Shown one piece after another: positions 9,476 through 21,404 of a DNA stretch of 64,000 nt (within the stretch, counting starts at the first letter, position 1; the number at the start of each line of letters is the position of its first letter). The stretch is from Mytilus galloprovincialis. Lineage: Eukaryota > Mollusca > Bivalvia > Mytilida > Mytilidae. The stretch spans positions 60,997,121 to 61,061,120 of the forward strand of contig NC_134846.1 in assembly GCF_965363235.1 (NCBI RefSeq), read 5' to 3'. Position numbers and translations under genes: made by a program. Under the pieces are notes generated by a model that was not told where the DNA came from, did not search any database, and saw only the letters and a program-made list of their open reading frames with translations.

Positions 9476-10882
9476 ATGGCTGCTTTACCGACATGTCTAC
9501 TTTTACTAGCACTGATACACAGTTCTATCCAGTTAGACTGCACTAACTGTTCTTCACAAACAATACCAACTGCTTCACACGTGAGAAAGTTGATGAGTGC
9601 TTTATTTCTAAAATCTTACGACAAAAATGTGCTTCCTATGCTTTGGAATAATGAAACATTGTATGTGGACTTGCAGTTCAGCTTGATACAACTTCCGGAG
9701 TTTGACGAAGTGGCGGGAACATTATTATTAATTATGAAAATGAAAGTAAGATGGTTGGACGAGTATATAGTTCTTAATTATCTTCCTAAAACTCATCTTC
9801 TGATGGAGATTGATCTTCAGTCAGATGATATATGGCTACCACCGGTCACCGTGTTTAATTCAGTGTCCAGCCTAACACCACTTATAAAAGGAGGGTATGA
9901 TGCAACATTGACTCTAACTAATGGTCAAGTGGACTTAAATATTGGTATCGTTACCAAAACTGGATGCACGGTTGATACCACTGACTTTCCGTTCGACGAG
10001 CAGACGTGCGAAATATTGTTCACACCTTGGGGATATCAGAGTCACGAGATAGAGTTCCTACCGACGACGACATATGCTCGTACGGACCAATTCGTTGAAA
10101 ATCAGGAATGGGAGCTGTTGTCTTCGACCATAAACACAACAAGTCTATCAAATCGATCCATCCTCTCACTATCTATAACTGTGAAAAGACGGCCTATTTA
10201 TTTCATGATAAACATGATAATTCCGATTGTACTTCTGGGTGTTCTTAACTCTTTATCATTTGTACTTCCACCGACAGCAGGAGAAAGAATGGGATTTGCA
10301 ACGAATATTTTTCTCACGTTTGCTGTTTATTTGACAATCGTATCGCAAAGTCTCCCAGAAACATCCAAACCTATGTCTAATATGGTATATTATCTTGTGA
10401 TTATGCTATCCATCAGTAGTTTAACAACATTCGTAACAATTTTGTCCCTAAGAATTTATGCAAAGGAAGAGGACAATACCCCAGTGCCATGGATTTTAGT
10501 TTACATATTTGGTTTGTTGACATGTCGCTTGTGTCGCAAATCAAAGTTCATGCCCCCTAAACGTAGAAAGCGTTCTGAAAGTAAACAGACATTGACCAAA
10601 GAAATGACGGAGAACGATATTACGGAGGTCAAACGCGATTTATCTAGTGGCGCTTCTGTCGTCACCGATGATGAGTCGATGGTGCAACCAATGGAATATG
10701 TCGATGAAGTATCCGACGACGATGAAGAGGAAGAGGAATGCCGATATGGGATAACATGGTCAGTTGTCGGGAGAACTGTAGATAAAACATTGTTTCTTAT
10801 TTTCATGTCCGGAACACTTATAATTTCGGGCTATTACATTTTACCCCTCTTGTTGGGAACAACCGGTGTTACAACAGAATAA
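9476..10882 (+). CDS. Cys-loop ligand-gated ion channel subunit (nAChR-like), intronless
   Basis: A complete 468-residue channel subunit in one exon. Residues 1-20 form a signal peptide, followed by a CTNC motif (22-25) unusual for the family. The ligand-binding domain has a WLPPVTVFNS loop A region and a Cys loop at residues 164-178 (C, 13 residues with PFDEQ, C), then FTPWGY. M1 starts after KRRPIYF (about 240-264), M2 follows GER at 269-271 (about 271-292) and M3 is about 300-325. The long M3-M4 loop ends in a run of Asp/Glu, and M4 is about 437-458. Glu before M2 predicts cation selectivity. There is no adjacent-cysteine pair, so it is a non-alpha-type or orphan subunit. The start ATG follows acaac. 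An AATAAA near 11,262 may be the poly(A) signal. Lack of the intron shared by its split neighbours suggests intron loss or retroposition. Confidence 0.93.
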   Translation: MAALPTCLLLLALIHSSIQLDCTNCSSQTIPTASHVRKLMSALFLKSYDKNVLPMLWNNETLYVDLQFSLIQLPEFDEVAGTLLLIMKMKVRWLDEYIVLNYLPKTHLLMEIDLQSDDIWLPPVTVFNSVSSLTPLIKGGYDATLTLTNGQVDLNIGIVTKTGCTVDTTDFPFDEQTCEILFTPWGYQSHEIEFLPTTTYARTDQFVENQEWELLSSTINTTSLSNRSILSLSITVKRRPIYFMINMIIPIVLLGVLNSLSFVLPPTAGERMGFATNIFLTFAVYLTIVSQSLPETSKPMSNMVYYLVIMLSISSLTTFVTILSLRIYAKEEDNTPVPWILVYIFGLLTCRLCRKSKFMPPKRRKRSESKQTLTKEMTENDITEVKRDLSSGASVVTDDESMVQPMEYVDEVSDDDEEEEECRYGITWSVVGRTVDKTLFLIFMSGTLIISGYYILPLLLGTTGVTTE

Positions 10883-11440
10883 TGATCGGTTACTTGATTT
10901 TTAAACATTCTTTCTCTCAGAACAATTATCTTTGGCAAAGCTGATTTCTACTATATATATCTTCTTCTTTTTGTTCATTTTATCAGGAGTCGAAAATTAA
11001 AGGAGCATCGTTGGCCCAAAATACGACGGTTTTGTGAATTGTTCAAAAAGGTAAATTTTACAGACAACATATATGTGGAGAGTCGAAAATATCAAAATAT
11101 GCATTATTTCCAAATTATCAAATCACAATAATATCTTTATATACACTATCAATCATATCATACTAAATGATAAAATATCGAATGTGTTACAATTACTATA
11201 TTTATCGGTGATAAAATATCGTTCACGGTCCGGAAACTACAAAAATGTCATTTTTGCCACAAATAAAAAAAAAAATTATTGTGTTATTGTGTTCAAATTA
11301 TCTTGCGGTCATTGCTTACTTTGAAAATGCTTTGAACTAGGTTTACACCTTCACAAATTGACGCACCTGTTCTTAGTCAAGAACCTTGTTTGTTGTTGCC
11401 ATTCCTATCTGTAGAATAGACACTTTTATATTGTTTAGTA
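10883..11440. other. intergenic / 3' UTR
   Basis: No gene recognised. It holds the probable 3' UTR of the upstream receptor and AT-rich spacer. Confidence 0.4.
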
Positions 11441-11530
11441 TAAAAAAGAAGATGTGGTATGATTGCCAATGAGACAACTTTCCACAAGAGACCAAAATGA
11501 CACAGAAATTAACAACTTAGATAAGATGAT
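11440..11530 (+). repeat. short copy of repeat family B (3' end)
   Basis: Begins ataaaaaagaagatgtggta and continues tgattgccaatgagacaac and accaaaatgacacagaaatt. It matches the terminal part of the 33-kb element. Confidence 0.75.
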
Positions 11531-11737
11531 TAGATTCAAATTAGAACCATATGGTTACCTCTGATGGCATTTATTTTCATTTTCGTTTTTCTTACTTATC
11601 CTTTTATTTACCATTTTTAACACTTAAAGAGGAGCTACGGTAAGAAACTGTTTCACCTTGAAAATTCAAGCTAACAAAAATATTTTGATAAGTGTTTTCT
11701 TCTTACTTTAGAGACAATTAATGGTCAATTTGTATTT

Positions 11738-12201
11738 GGTCCGAGACCACAATTGTCGTCCCTTGATTTTCGTTGTTACAATTGTTGTCCCTTGATTTTA
11801 GTCCCTAGTGTTGACAGTGGGTTACTTGCCAATGTTTTTATACCCCTTCCAAATTTATTTCTCCATTTTGTATGCCTCAAATTGCAAGAAGGGGGGTGAA
11901 ATTACACTGTAAAAAAAATTGTGTCCAGAATTTGAAAGGAAAGGAGTGATTTGGTCCAGATGAAAAAGGCTAAAAATTAGCACTTCGGAAGCTGTCAAAA
12001 GATTTCAAGACGCCCTAAACATAAATTTGACCATATTTTGAGTTAGAGCCGATGAAGTTTTCTATAATTTTGATGTAATTTGTCCCAAAAGTAGTATAAC
12101 ACACTGTAAAAAAATCATTGAGAAAGCGCAGGTTGGATTTTTTTTAATTTTCATTTATGTTCTAAAAGAAATGCACTACGAAATAATTGTGGTCTCGGAC
12201 C
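11738..12201. mobile_element. 464-bp MITE-like element with perfect 17-bp terminal inverted repeats
   Basis: GGTCCGAGACCACAATT (11,738-11,754) is exactly repeated in inverse at 12,185-12,201. ATTT directly precedes the left end and directly follows the right end, consistent with a 4-bp target duplication. The interior is non-coding. It lies between two receptor genes. Confidence 0.8.
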
Positions 12202-12533
12202 ATTTGGTACAGTTGAACGTTGTTTTATATTTTACTACTATTATATGGGTTAATTGTTTTAAATAATTGCGGTCAATTCTTTTGACACAAAGCTGTGTTC
12301 CATATTTGATCGCTCTGATTATTTTCTCATAATTATTTACTCTTACTTTTGTTTATTAATATAACCTTATGTCAGTTCTCCTTTCAACCAATTATTCTAT
12401 TTCAAATACTTAAGTAGGTAAGTGTCACATTTTGATTTGTTCAACAGGTTTACTGGCTCAAAAACTGTCTATTGTTTTGACTTTATTATCATTCGCTTGA
12501 TCGAAACTCTGAATTTAATAAGGGAAAAGAAAT

Positions 12534-13871
12534 ATGGCTACGGTTAAAACAGTGTTGATTTTAACTTTGATTTTATACTTTTATCCAGTTGCAGGAGCGC
12601 CATCATATCAGGATATTTTAAATTTTTATACAAATGCAATAACTTGTACAACTTGTTTTGTCGATGAAATCTTTCCCAAAAAAGAACAAAGTGACCAGAT
12701 AACTGTGGATGTGAATTTCACACTTGTGAGTATCGGAGAATTTAATGAAGCAGATGGATATCTAGAGGTAAATGGACTCATGGATATTACATGGGATGAT
12801 GACTTAATATCCGCTGTGTCCGGTCCGCCTTTTGTTACTGAAATTTCTGTGCCACGAGACGTTGTGTGGGTACCAACCATCAGCATTTTTAATTCACATT
12901 CAAATATTTCAATGATTGGAGATGCCAATACAGATGTAAGGATCTCGATGCCAACCAAAGATGAATCTGCAGTAATGAAATGGTCGCCTTCTATTGTATC
13001 CAAAACAAACTGTCAAGTAGATTCAACTTATTTCCCCTTTGATACTCAAAAATGTAACATAACTTTTACGCCTTGGGGTTACATGGATTCAGAAGTTAAT
13101 ATTTCAATTACCAACGAAAGTTTAGACACTTCATACTATAACGAGCATGAATTATGGCGCCTTAAATCCCATGATCCTTACACGGAAACCAAAGAGAGCA
13201 CATCTTTTGCACACTTCGAGCTAACGCTGCAGAGAAATCCAAAATACTTTTTGCTGACTCATTTTTTACCCTTTCTGATGTTAGTATTCTTGAGTAACCT
13301 CATATTCCTTGTACCGTCAGGTTCTGGAGAAAGGGTCGGATTCGCCATGTTTGTTTTTCTTTCAATATCAATTCTGATGGCTATGGTCACCGGATCATTG
13401 CCAAAGTCGTCGACACAGATGTCTATTTTGTCATTTTATTTTACAACGATGATTCTTGTCGTTTCTGTTCTTACGTACCTAGCCATTTTATCATTGACTA
13501 TTCACAGTAAAGACCCCCGAAATATGGTTCCGCAAAGAATAGTCCGTTTTATTGCATGTTGTGGTTGCTATGAGAACAAACACAAGGATGATCTTTCGCG
13601 CCAAAACAAGGTTACTCCTCTGACTTTATCGGAGTATGACGACAACGACGATAACTTCTTTTCCCATCCGAAATTTCAAACCGAATACGAAGAAGACTTT
13701 GCCCCTATTGTTATCCGGAAAGATGATAAAGTATACAAGAACGATTATGAAATTACATGGAAACATGTAGCAAGGACCTTTGATAAAATATGTTTTGTTG
13801 TATTTATTATTGTCAATTTCCTTTTGACTATGATTTTCATGACGCCATTGATTGCACATTATTACCAGTAG
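12534..13871 (+). CDS. Cys-loop ligand-gated ion channel subunit (nAChR-like), intronless
   Basis: A complete 445-residue subunit in one exon. Residues 1-22 form a signal peptide, and an N-terminal CTTC motif (38-41) parallels the CTNC of the upstream neighbour. The Cys loop is at 160-174 (PFDTQ), followed by FTPWGY. M1 starts after QRNPKYF, M2 follows GER at 265-267, M3 follows TQMS, and M4 starts after FDKICF. M2 diverges from the other copies (FAMFVFLSISILMAM). The M3-M4 loop has a CCGC cluster just after M3, a possible palmitoylation site by inference, and an Asp-rich stretch. No adjacent cysteines are present in the loop C region, and several N-x-S/T sites lie in the extracellular half. 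A probable poly(A) signal AATAAA is near 14,096. Confidence 0.93.
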   Translation: MATVKTVLILTLILYFYPVAGAPSYQDILNFYTNAITCTTCFVDEIFPKKEQSDQITVDVNFTLVSIGEFNEADGYLEVNGLMDITWDDDLISAVSGPPFVTEISVPRDVVWVPTISIFNSHSNISMIGDANTDVRISMPTKDESAVMKWSPSIVSKTNCQVDSTYFPFDTQKCNITFTPWGYMDSEVNISITNESLDTSYYNEHELWRLKSHDPYTETKESTSFAHFELTLQRNPKYFLLTHFLPFLMLVFLSNLIFLVPSGSGERVGFAMFVFLSISILMAMVTGSLPKSSTQMSILSFYFTTMILVVSVLTYLAILSLTIHSKDPRNMVPQRIVRFIACCGCYENKHKDDLSRQNKVTPLTLSEYDDNDDNFFSHPKFQTEYEEDFAPIVIRKDDKVYKNDYEITWKHVARTFDKICFVVFIIVNFLLTMIFMTPLIAHYYQ

Positions 13872-14449
13872 AATGGCTTAAATAAGTTATGTTTTTATTT
13901 TCTTGTTTATTTATACATTTTGTTTCAAGTCAATTATTTGAAAATTATCGGGCATTATCAGTTTCAGTTACTTAGGTCTTTTAATGACCAAAATATATGC
14001 AGTTTGTTTGTTAGAATTTCTGTGCCACAATTTGCTTTGAACGGGTGTAAGTAAAAGCTTTTCGTCACGAAAATAGTTTCCACATGTTCCTGTAAATAAA
14101 AAAAAAAGTAAAAAAAACTTGTTTCTTAATTACAAAACCATATACATGTACTTGAAGATAAGTAATCTTTGTAAATTTTGTGTAGGTAGGGATATAAGAA
14201 ACTTTTCAACTATGTTATCTGTATATACTGTTTTATTCATGTTAATATTTTGTTCATATTATATGTTTTAACTGATGTTTTATCATTAACAAAAGTTAGT
14301 ATTAGAAATATTTAGAAAATATGTTCACTTTTTTTTTTTTTATCTTAACGAAAAGTATACCAAAAGAAAAAGTAAGTGTTGTAAATATTACTTGCCCATG
14401 TTTGGTTTTATGCAAGGACTTGTGGTCTGAGTATATTTAATATAAAAAT

Positions 14450-14720
14450 AAGAAGATGTGGTATGATTGTCAATAAGTTCAAAAGAAGTGGATATACGAA
14501 TTAGGGGCCATCGTACGTTCCTTCAACAAAAAATTAAAAAATGTGGCGGGTTAATTATATGTATGTAGGCGCTCAACCCTCCCCAAACCGGGACATTCAA
14601 CTGAAGGGCAAATCATAAAAATCAGTTCCAATTTTGCTTTACTCACATAATCAGTACGAGGAAAAACAACTAACAAAAAAACAAGACACAAAACACCGAT
14701 ACTCGCAGTCACGGAAAACT
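14450..14720 (+). repeat. degenerate copy of repeat family B
   Basis: Contains agaagatgtggtatgattg, caaccctccccaaaccggga and ctcgcagtcacggaaaac in the same order as the 33-kb copy, with deletions. Confidence 0.6.
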
Positions 14721-14925
14721 TTAAAGCCAATATAAACTAATAAATAAATAATGGTATTCCAGACTAAAATGTTTATATGTACATATCTAACGGAGTTTTT
14801 GTAAAAAAGTGTTTTTCAAATATTTGGAGATATTTTATGTCACTCTTTGCCTTTTAAAAAATAATGCCTCAATTTTTTTTGGTCATTTCTCATTATGATT
14901 AAAAAGAGAACAGCGTAACAACAAA

Positions 14926-16262
14926 AAAATACAAAACGGTATCTTAAATGGGACAGTAATACGGCCTGTTGTAACAACAAAAAAATACAAAACGGTATCT
15001 AAAGTGGGACAGTAATACGGCCTGTTGTAACAAAAAAAAAAAAAAAAAACGATATCTAAAGTGGGACAGTAATACGGCCTGTTGTAACAACAACAAAATA
15101 CAAAACGGCATCTAAAGTGGGACAGCAATACGGCCTGTTTTAACAACAAAAAAATACAAAACGGTATCTAAAGTGGGACAGTAATATGGCCTGTTGTAAC
15201 AACAAAAAAATACAAAACGGTATCTAAAGTGGGACAGTAATATGGCCTGTTGTAACAACAAAAAAATACAAAACGGTATCTAAAGTGGGACAGTAATATG
15301 GCCTGTTGTAACAACAAAAAAATACAAAACGGTATCTAAAGTGGGACAGTAATATGGCCTGTTGTAACAACAAAAAAATACAAAACGGTATCTAAAGTGG
15401 GACAGTAATACGGCCTGTTGTAACAACAACAAAATACAAAACGGTATCTAAAGTGGGACAGTGATACGGTCTGTTGTAACAACAAAAACATACAAAACGG
15501 TATCTAAAGTGGGACAGTAATACGGCCTGTTGTAACAACAACAAAATACAAAATGGTATCTAAAGTGGGACAGTAATACGGCCTGTTGTAACAACAACAA
15601 AACACAAAACGGTATCTAAAGTGGGACAGTAATACGGCCTGTTATAACAAGAAAAAAATACAAAACGGTATCTAAAGTGGGATAGTAATACGGCCTGTTG
15701 TAACAACAACAAAATACAAAACGGCATCTAAAATGGGACAGTAATACGGCCTGTTGTAACAACAACAAAATACAAAACGGCATCTAAAATGGGACAGTAA
15801 TACGGCCTGTTGTAACAACAAAAAAATACAAAACGGTATCTAAAGTGGGACAGTAATACGTCCTGTTGTAACAACAACAAAAAACAAAACGGCATCTAAA
15901 GTGGGACAGAAATACGGCCTGTTGTAACAACAAAAAAATACAAAACGGCTTCTAAAATGGGACAGTAATACGGCCTGTTGTAACAAAAAAAAATACAAAA
16001 CGGTATCTAAAGTGGGACAGTAATACGGCCTGTTGTAACAACAACAAAATACAAAACGGTATCTAAAGTGGGGCAGTAATACGGCCTGTTGTAACAACAA
16101 CAAAATACAAAACGGTATCTAAAGTGGGACAGTAAGACAGCCTGTTGTAACAACAACAAAATACAAAACGGGATCTAAAGTGGGGCAGTAATACGGCCTG
16201 TTGTAACAACAACAAAATACAAAACGTTATCTAAAGTGGGACAGTAATACGGCCTGTTGTAA
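14926..16262. repeat. minisatellite, 56-bp unit, about 24 copies
   Basis: The unit reads caaaacggtatctaaagtgg, then gacagtaatacggcctgttg, then taacaac and an A-rich link. Successive acggtatcta starts are 56 bp apart (15,161, 15,217, 15,273). Each unit carries the palindrome GTTGTAACAAC. Open frames on the minus strand are artefacts of the repeat. Confidence 0.95.
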
Positions 16263-16306
16263 AATAGACGTATATATAACATAGCCAAACTGTAACTTAC
16301 ACTTTT

Positions 16307-16553
16307 TGTTAATATGATGGTTAATAACTGTTAACAATTTTTGTTAATATGATGGTTAATAACTGTTAAAACTTTTTGTTAATATGATGGTTAATAACTG
16401 TTAACATTTTTTGTTAATATGATGGTATAATAACTGTTAACATTTTTTGTTAATATGATGGTTAATAACTGTTAACAATTTTTGTTAATATGATGGTTAA
16501 TAACTGTTAACACTTTTTGTTAATATGATGGTTAATAACTGTTAACACTTTTT
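16307..16553. repeat. minisatellite, 35-bp unit, about 7 copies
   Basis: The unit tgttaatatgatggttaata followed by actgttaacanttttt repeats with period 35. It starts about 45 bp after the 56-bp array ends and is unrelated in sequence. Confidence 0.93.
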
Positions 16554-17981
16554 GAAAGATGCAGTTGTACAAGTGGAAGTAGACAAAAGTTTAAAAAAAA
16601 ACATCGTCTACCTACCCGTTCAAGAAAATGTGTTTCAATCTTAAGTGACCACTTAAAATTGAGAATGGAAAACTTACTTGTCAGCATATGATAATAAAGA
16701 GTGGTTGCTGACTAGAACGTGAACGTCTATTCTTTTTTATTGGAGGAGCAATGAACATGGGAAATTAGGCTCGTATATCATTAGATATATAGCAGTTCTT
16801 AATGTTACTGACCGCCCAGCAGCCGATTTTTACAATAATGGCATGATTTAATTGGTACGTTTTCCAAATTTTTAAAGTAACTGAACTACAGGTACAACTA
16901 CAAATTCCAGAACCTAGCTTACATTAAATGGTTTTGCCTTGGTTTTATTTTTGTTTGTTTGTTGAGGGTGGAATCAGGCTTTTATATTTTATCATGATGA
17001 TGATGATTGTGGTTTTAACATTCAGTGACTTTTTTTACCAAAGTTGAATTTGGATATTCCTTGTAGGTCCTTGTTAGTTCTATAACATAAAACATGTCTA
17101 CGTATTTTAACACACCTTGCTTTCAATTCTTTATGTCTGGACGTTCCTGATGAAGGTAAATCAAGAAAAGTGCTAGGGACCCATCAAATTGAAAAAGTGT
17201 AATTTTATAACAGTCGTATCAGAACGAGAATATTTCACAATTATACGAATATGAATCCTGCTTTGACCTTGTCTTACATACAGTCAACGGGAAGATATGC
17301 GCCTACTCGGACATGTTCTGACTACTAGTCAATGAATCGAACGAATGGTGCTCGATGAACTTATCAAACCCTCGGACATTCAAACATTCATAATCATTCA
17401 GTATTTGAAGTGTAGTTATAATTTGCCAGTAAGATAAACGAAAATAAACCATTATTTTACATGAGCTATTTCATTGATTCTTTCTTGTTATGACACCCCC
17501 CTTTTTTTCTTTTAATTGTAAGTTCTAATGTATAAGTGTTCGCAATACTTATTTGAAATTTTGTCATTTTCTAAAAACACTGCCCTTTTGTTACTAGTTC
17601 AAGCTGCCAGAAATTTGCTTTTTATCTAAATTGTTCATCATTTAAAAAAACCTCCCAATTTAATCCCTTGATCAACATTGCTTTTTCATTTTCATTTACA
17701 CGTAAATCTCTTCATGTTCCTTTGATTCTTTATGAAGTTGTCAGTACAACTTAACTATCTGTGTACCAAAACATGGCTTTCAAACCAACAAATGACCATT
17801 ATTCTTTTTTAAATATTTATTTTGTTTGGTGTTGTTTTCTCGCTATCCTTTATTCAAAATAAATAGCGCGAATCATGAAACAATGACAGTTTACTTTAAC
17901 CCATCCGCTGAGGCGAAGAATTTATGAATTTTATTTACAAACGTTTTCTTACTTATATTTGTCTATAGTTTTGAAAACCAA
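16554..17981. other. intergenic, no gene seen
   Basis: AT-rich spacer with a short ATG trinucleotide run near 16,995. The end presumably holds the promoter and 5' UTR of the next receptor gene. Confidence 0.4.
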
Positions 17982-20064
17982 ATGAACCAAGAAATGAAAA
18001 TGATTAGAACAATGTATATTGCTGTTATTTTGATAACTACGTTTTCCAGTACAGTACTATGTGCATCACATACAGATTTTCAAGGATTTCTATCAGGAAC
18101 GGAATTCACAACTTACAATAAAAAGATTTTTCCAAAGGCAACACAATCCGATCAGATGACTGTTTCCATGAAATATTCACTAATTGCTATAAATAAGATG
18201 GACGAAGCACATGGACAAATGCATTTAGTTGGATTTATAGAAGCATCTTGGACCAATGATTTGTTGACGGCATGGGCAGCCGGTATAGATGAAATGATGA
18301 TTGCTCAAGACAACGTCTGGTTGCCACCAATTTCAATACACAATACAGTTGAAACACTTCAAACGTTAGGTTACAGGAGTAATAAAATCCGAGTAAATAA
18401 GGACGGTACGCACACATGGAAAGTAGGAATAGTATCAAAGACTAGCTGTAAAATTACGATGTCACATTATCCATTCGATACACATACATGCCAACTACAG
18501 TTTACACCGTTGGGTTATTTGGAAGATCAGGTAAATATCTTACATTTGCTTGCAACTATTTTTTCTTACTTGTATATAATGGACAGTTATCTGCTTCTAA
18601 ATAATATAAAGTAGTCTACTTTTATATAATGAACAGTAGCCTTCACACCGTACAAGTGTAGGCAACAACTCACATCGAACAAGTGTAAGCTATAATTCAC
18701 ATTGTAAAACTGTTGTCTACATCTCACATCGTACAAGTGTAAGCCACAATTCACATCGTTACAGTGTAGACTGCAACTCACATCGCACAACTAAAGACCA
18801 TATATCGCATCGTAAAACTGTAGGCTTCATTTCACAAAGTACAAGTGATGGCCACAATTCACACCGTAAAAATGTAGTCCACAATTCACACCGTACAAGT
18901 GTATGACACTATTCACACCGTACAAAGATAGGCCTCGATTCACACACCGTACAAGTGTAGGCGAGTATTTAGATCATACAAGTGAAGACTATACTATAGT
19001 TTACATTGCATTATACAGACATCGTACACTTGTAGGCTACACTACATTTTACATCATACAACTGTATAACTTACTACAGTTTACATCATATATACATCGT
19101 ACAAGAGTAGACTACACTACAGTTTACATCGTACAGACATCGTACAAGTTTAGGATACACTACAGTTTGCATCGTACAGACATCGTACAAGTTTAGGATA
19201 CACTACAGTTTGCATCGTATATCAACTTTAGATGTACTAAAACTAGTATATTTTTTTTCTTTTATTGTCGATTGAAAATGGAAACGTTCATTATCATTTA
19301 AGCAAGATTACATTTTTTGCTTTTTTGCTTTAAAGGTTAAACTTGAGAACTCTACCTCTGCAATAGAGCTGACCTACTTTGCAGAAAACGTTCAGTGGTG
19401 GATTGACCAAACATCTATATCAATGAGTACAATTAATGGAGCATCATATTTAACATTTAATCTACAAATTTCCAGACGTCCCGGAAATGTTCTTATCAAT
19501 TACGCCTTACCGGTCCTGATATTGTGTATTTTAAGCAGTCTTTCATACATGATGCCAGCAGAATCGGGAGAACGAATTGCCTACTCGGTCGTTACCTTCT
19601 TATCACTGGTTATTTATATTACAATGATAGCTGATAACATTCCACGTTCGTCAAGTCCAATCACAATTTTTAGCATATATCTGACATTAATGCTGGTTAT
19701 GAGCTCTCTGTCGATGGCCATGGCGACCTTGACTTTGAGAGTATATTCTCAAGAAGAGGCTACAGAAATTCCACTTTGGCTGAAACATGTTACATCCTTT
19801 CTTAAATGCCAGAAGGGTAAAAATTGTTGTTCTAAAAAGAAACGAAAGAGCAAAATAGGTGACAGTTCTGATGAATGGGGAGATGACGAGTTTGATAAAG
19901 AGGAGGACGATGAGAGCGTGACAGAAGAATACACAGACTGGGATGAGATGCAGTGGAAAGATGTAGGGGGTGTTTTAGACTGGACATTTTTCCTTTTATT
20001 CCTGATTATGACAATTGTTGTGGCCATTTTCTTCTATTTTCCATTAGCTTTTGCAGAAACGTAA
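17982..20064 (+). CDS. Cys-loop ligand-gated ion channel subunit (nAChR-like), two exons
   Basis: Exons are 17,982-18,530 and 19,336-20,064, joined at a GT (after Asp-Gln) and an AG, phase 0, giving 425 residues. ATG codons 1, 5, 7 and 11 all precede a hydrophobic signal segment, so the exact start is uncertain. The Cys loop spans residues 156-170 (C, PFDTHT, C). Just after it the family motif FTPWGY reads FTPLGY: the Trp otherwise kept in this loop B region is Leu, one base away from Trp. Exon 2 holds M1 to M4, with SGERIAYS before M2 (cation-type Glu), a Lys-rich then strongly acidic M3-M4 loop, and M4 near the C terminus. No adjacent cysteine pair is present. The intron carries a minisatellite. 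The closest local relative is the 21-kb gene (both have ..TYNKKIFPK or ..SYNKKIFPK near the N terminus). Confidence 0.92.
18640..19220. repeat. degenerate minisatellite in receptor intron, about 30-bp unit
   Basis: Variants of cacatcgtacaagtgtaggc plus a short attcacat link recur through most of the 805-bp intron, with the unit length drifting. This is why spurious frames rich in histidine and tyrosine appear here. Confidence 0.85.
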
Positions 20065-21404
20065 AATTGTGTCTGTTATTTATTTAGATATGACTTATCA
20101 GTGATAAATATTGACTCTAGTGTGTTGTTGTTTTTGCTGACTACCTACTAGTTAACCCAATTAAGACTCGTTAAAGTAATTCAAAATTCATTTGGTCTCA
20201 AATAACGATATAGTTTTGTACACACTAACTCGAAATCTAAATCATTCTTTTTTTTTTCTTCGAAAAAAGCATAACAAAAATACCAAACTCCAAGGCAAAT
20301 CAAAAAATGGGTAGATCATAAAAACTGACAGAATCAAACGCTATCAATTAAAGAACATATCAGTTGCCAATTAACGTTGAATTAAGTTTTTATTCGTATT
20401 AGTTGGTAGATATTCGCTTAATGCAACGTTTAAACATTATGAAATAAATGAAATGAATCTAAATGAAAAGACAAAAAAAAAAAGAATCCCAGTAGGAAAT
20501 GGCGATAACATAGCAACAACAAAAAAGACGTCAAAACAACACCGTAGCTAATAGACGCATGCCGAAAATAGACAAACCACAGAAGAAATTTAAGAAAAGG
20601 TCAACAAGACAATCAACAGTACAACATTAATACTAAATAAAAATTGGAAGTGAGCTGAGGTGCTTTGGAGGAAAAAACGGTTTCTGTAAAAATATCAAGG
20701 TGTTATTCTGGGTATAAGACACCACTATTCGTACCTAAGGTTTCTTTATATTTAGTTCAGTGGGTTAATATGGCAGATGCTAAAGACATGCACCACATGT
20801 GTTCAATAAAAAGGCATCATATCTAGAAGTAATAACTGGTAATGATTACATTAATGGTACCAATTTTGATGAACAAAACGCGCATTAAAAAATACTGACG
20901 CGCTGGGATTGATTATTTACGTGATAATGTAGCTATCCTAGCCAACCCGTCCTAGTTCCTATACCTATAAGCATGCGTTTAATGCCAAACTTAAAGACTG
21001 GTTCGATCTAGACATGGATTAAACCACATTTGTGTTGCCCTTGTTAGCAGATGGCCAGATTACAGGTTGTTCATAAATTCACATATTTAGTTATCAAATC
21101 TGTCATAATTAGTAGCATTTAAATCTCCATGCAGTTGAATGACCAAAGGTAATTCAGAACAAATCTTTCTTATTCGCGACCCTAACAGAAGATGGTATCA
21201 ACTTTGAAGTCTAGTGGTTATAACACGATTAATTAAAGTCTTTTATTTAATTCGGGTATCTGTACTATTATCTTAATTAAACCTACGTCAAAGAATTGGC
21301 ATGCAAAACACGATTTTAAAACAATGATTTATAAAGTGATACTTGTACATCTATAATGTAAAGTAATATGTGTGAAGTTTAACCATTTGGAAAGTATTTC
21401 GAAG
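20065..21404. other. intergenic, no gene seen
   Basis: No coding signal and no confident repeat match; A-rich stretches occur around 20,470-20,650. It should include the 3' UTR of the upstream gene and the promoter of the downstream gene. Confidence 0.4.

Noticed and set aside
14883-16103. Minus-strand frames rich in Tyr, Cys and Pro in the 56-bp array, and the array as a CRISPR
   Set aside because: The frames are translations of a minisatellite. The repeats are contiguous with no unique spacers and the genome is eukaryotic, so a CRISPR is excluded.
21372-21404. Upstream start for the 21-kb receptor
   Set aside because: It would need a GTG codon; the ATG at 21,405 is followed by a proper signal peptide.
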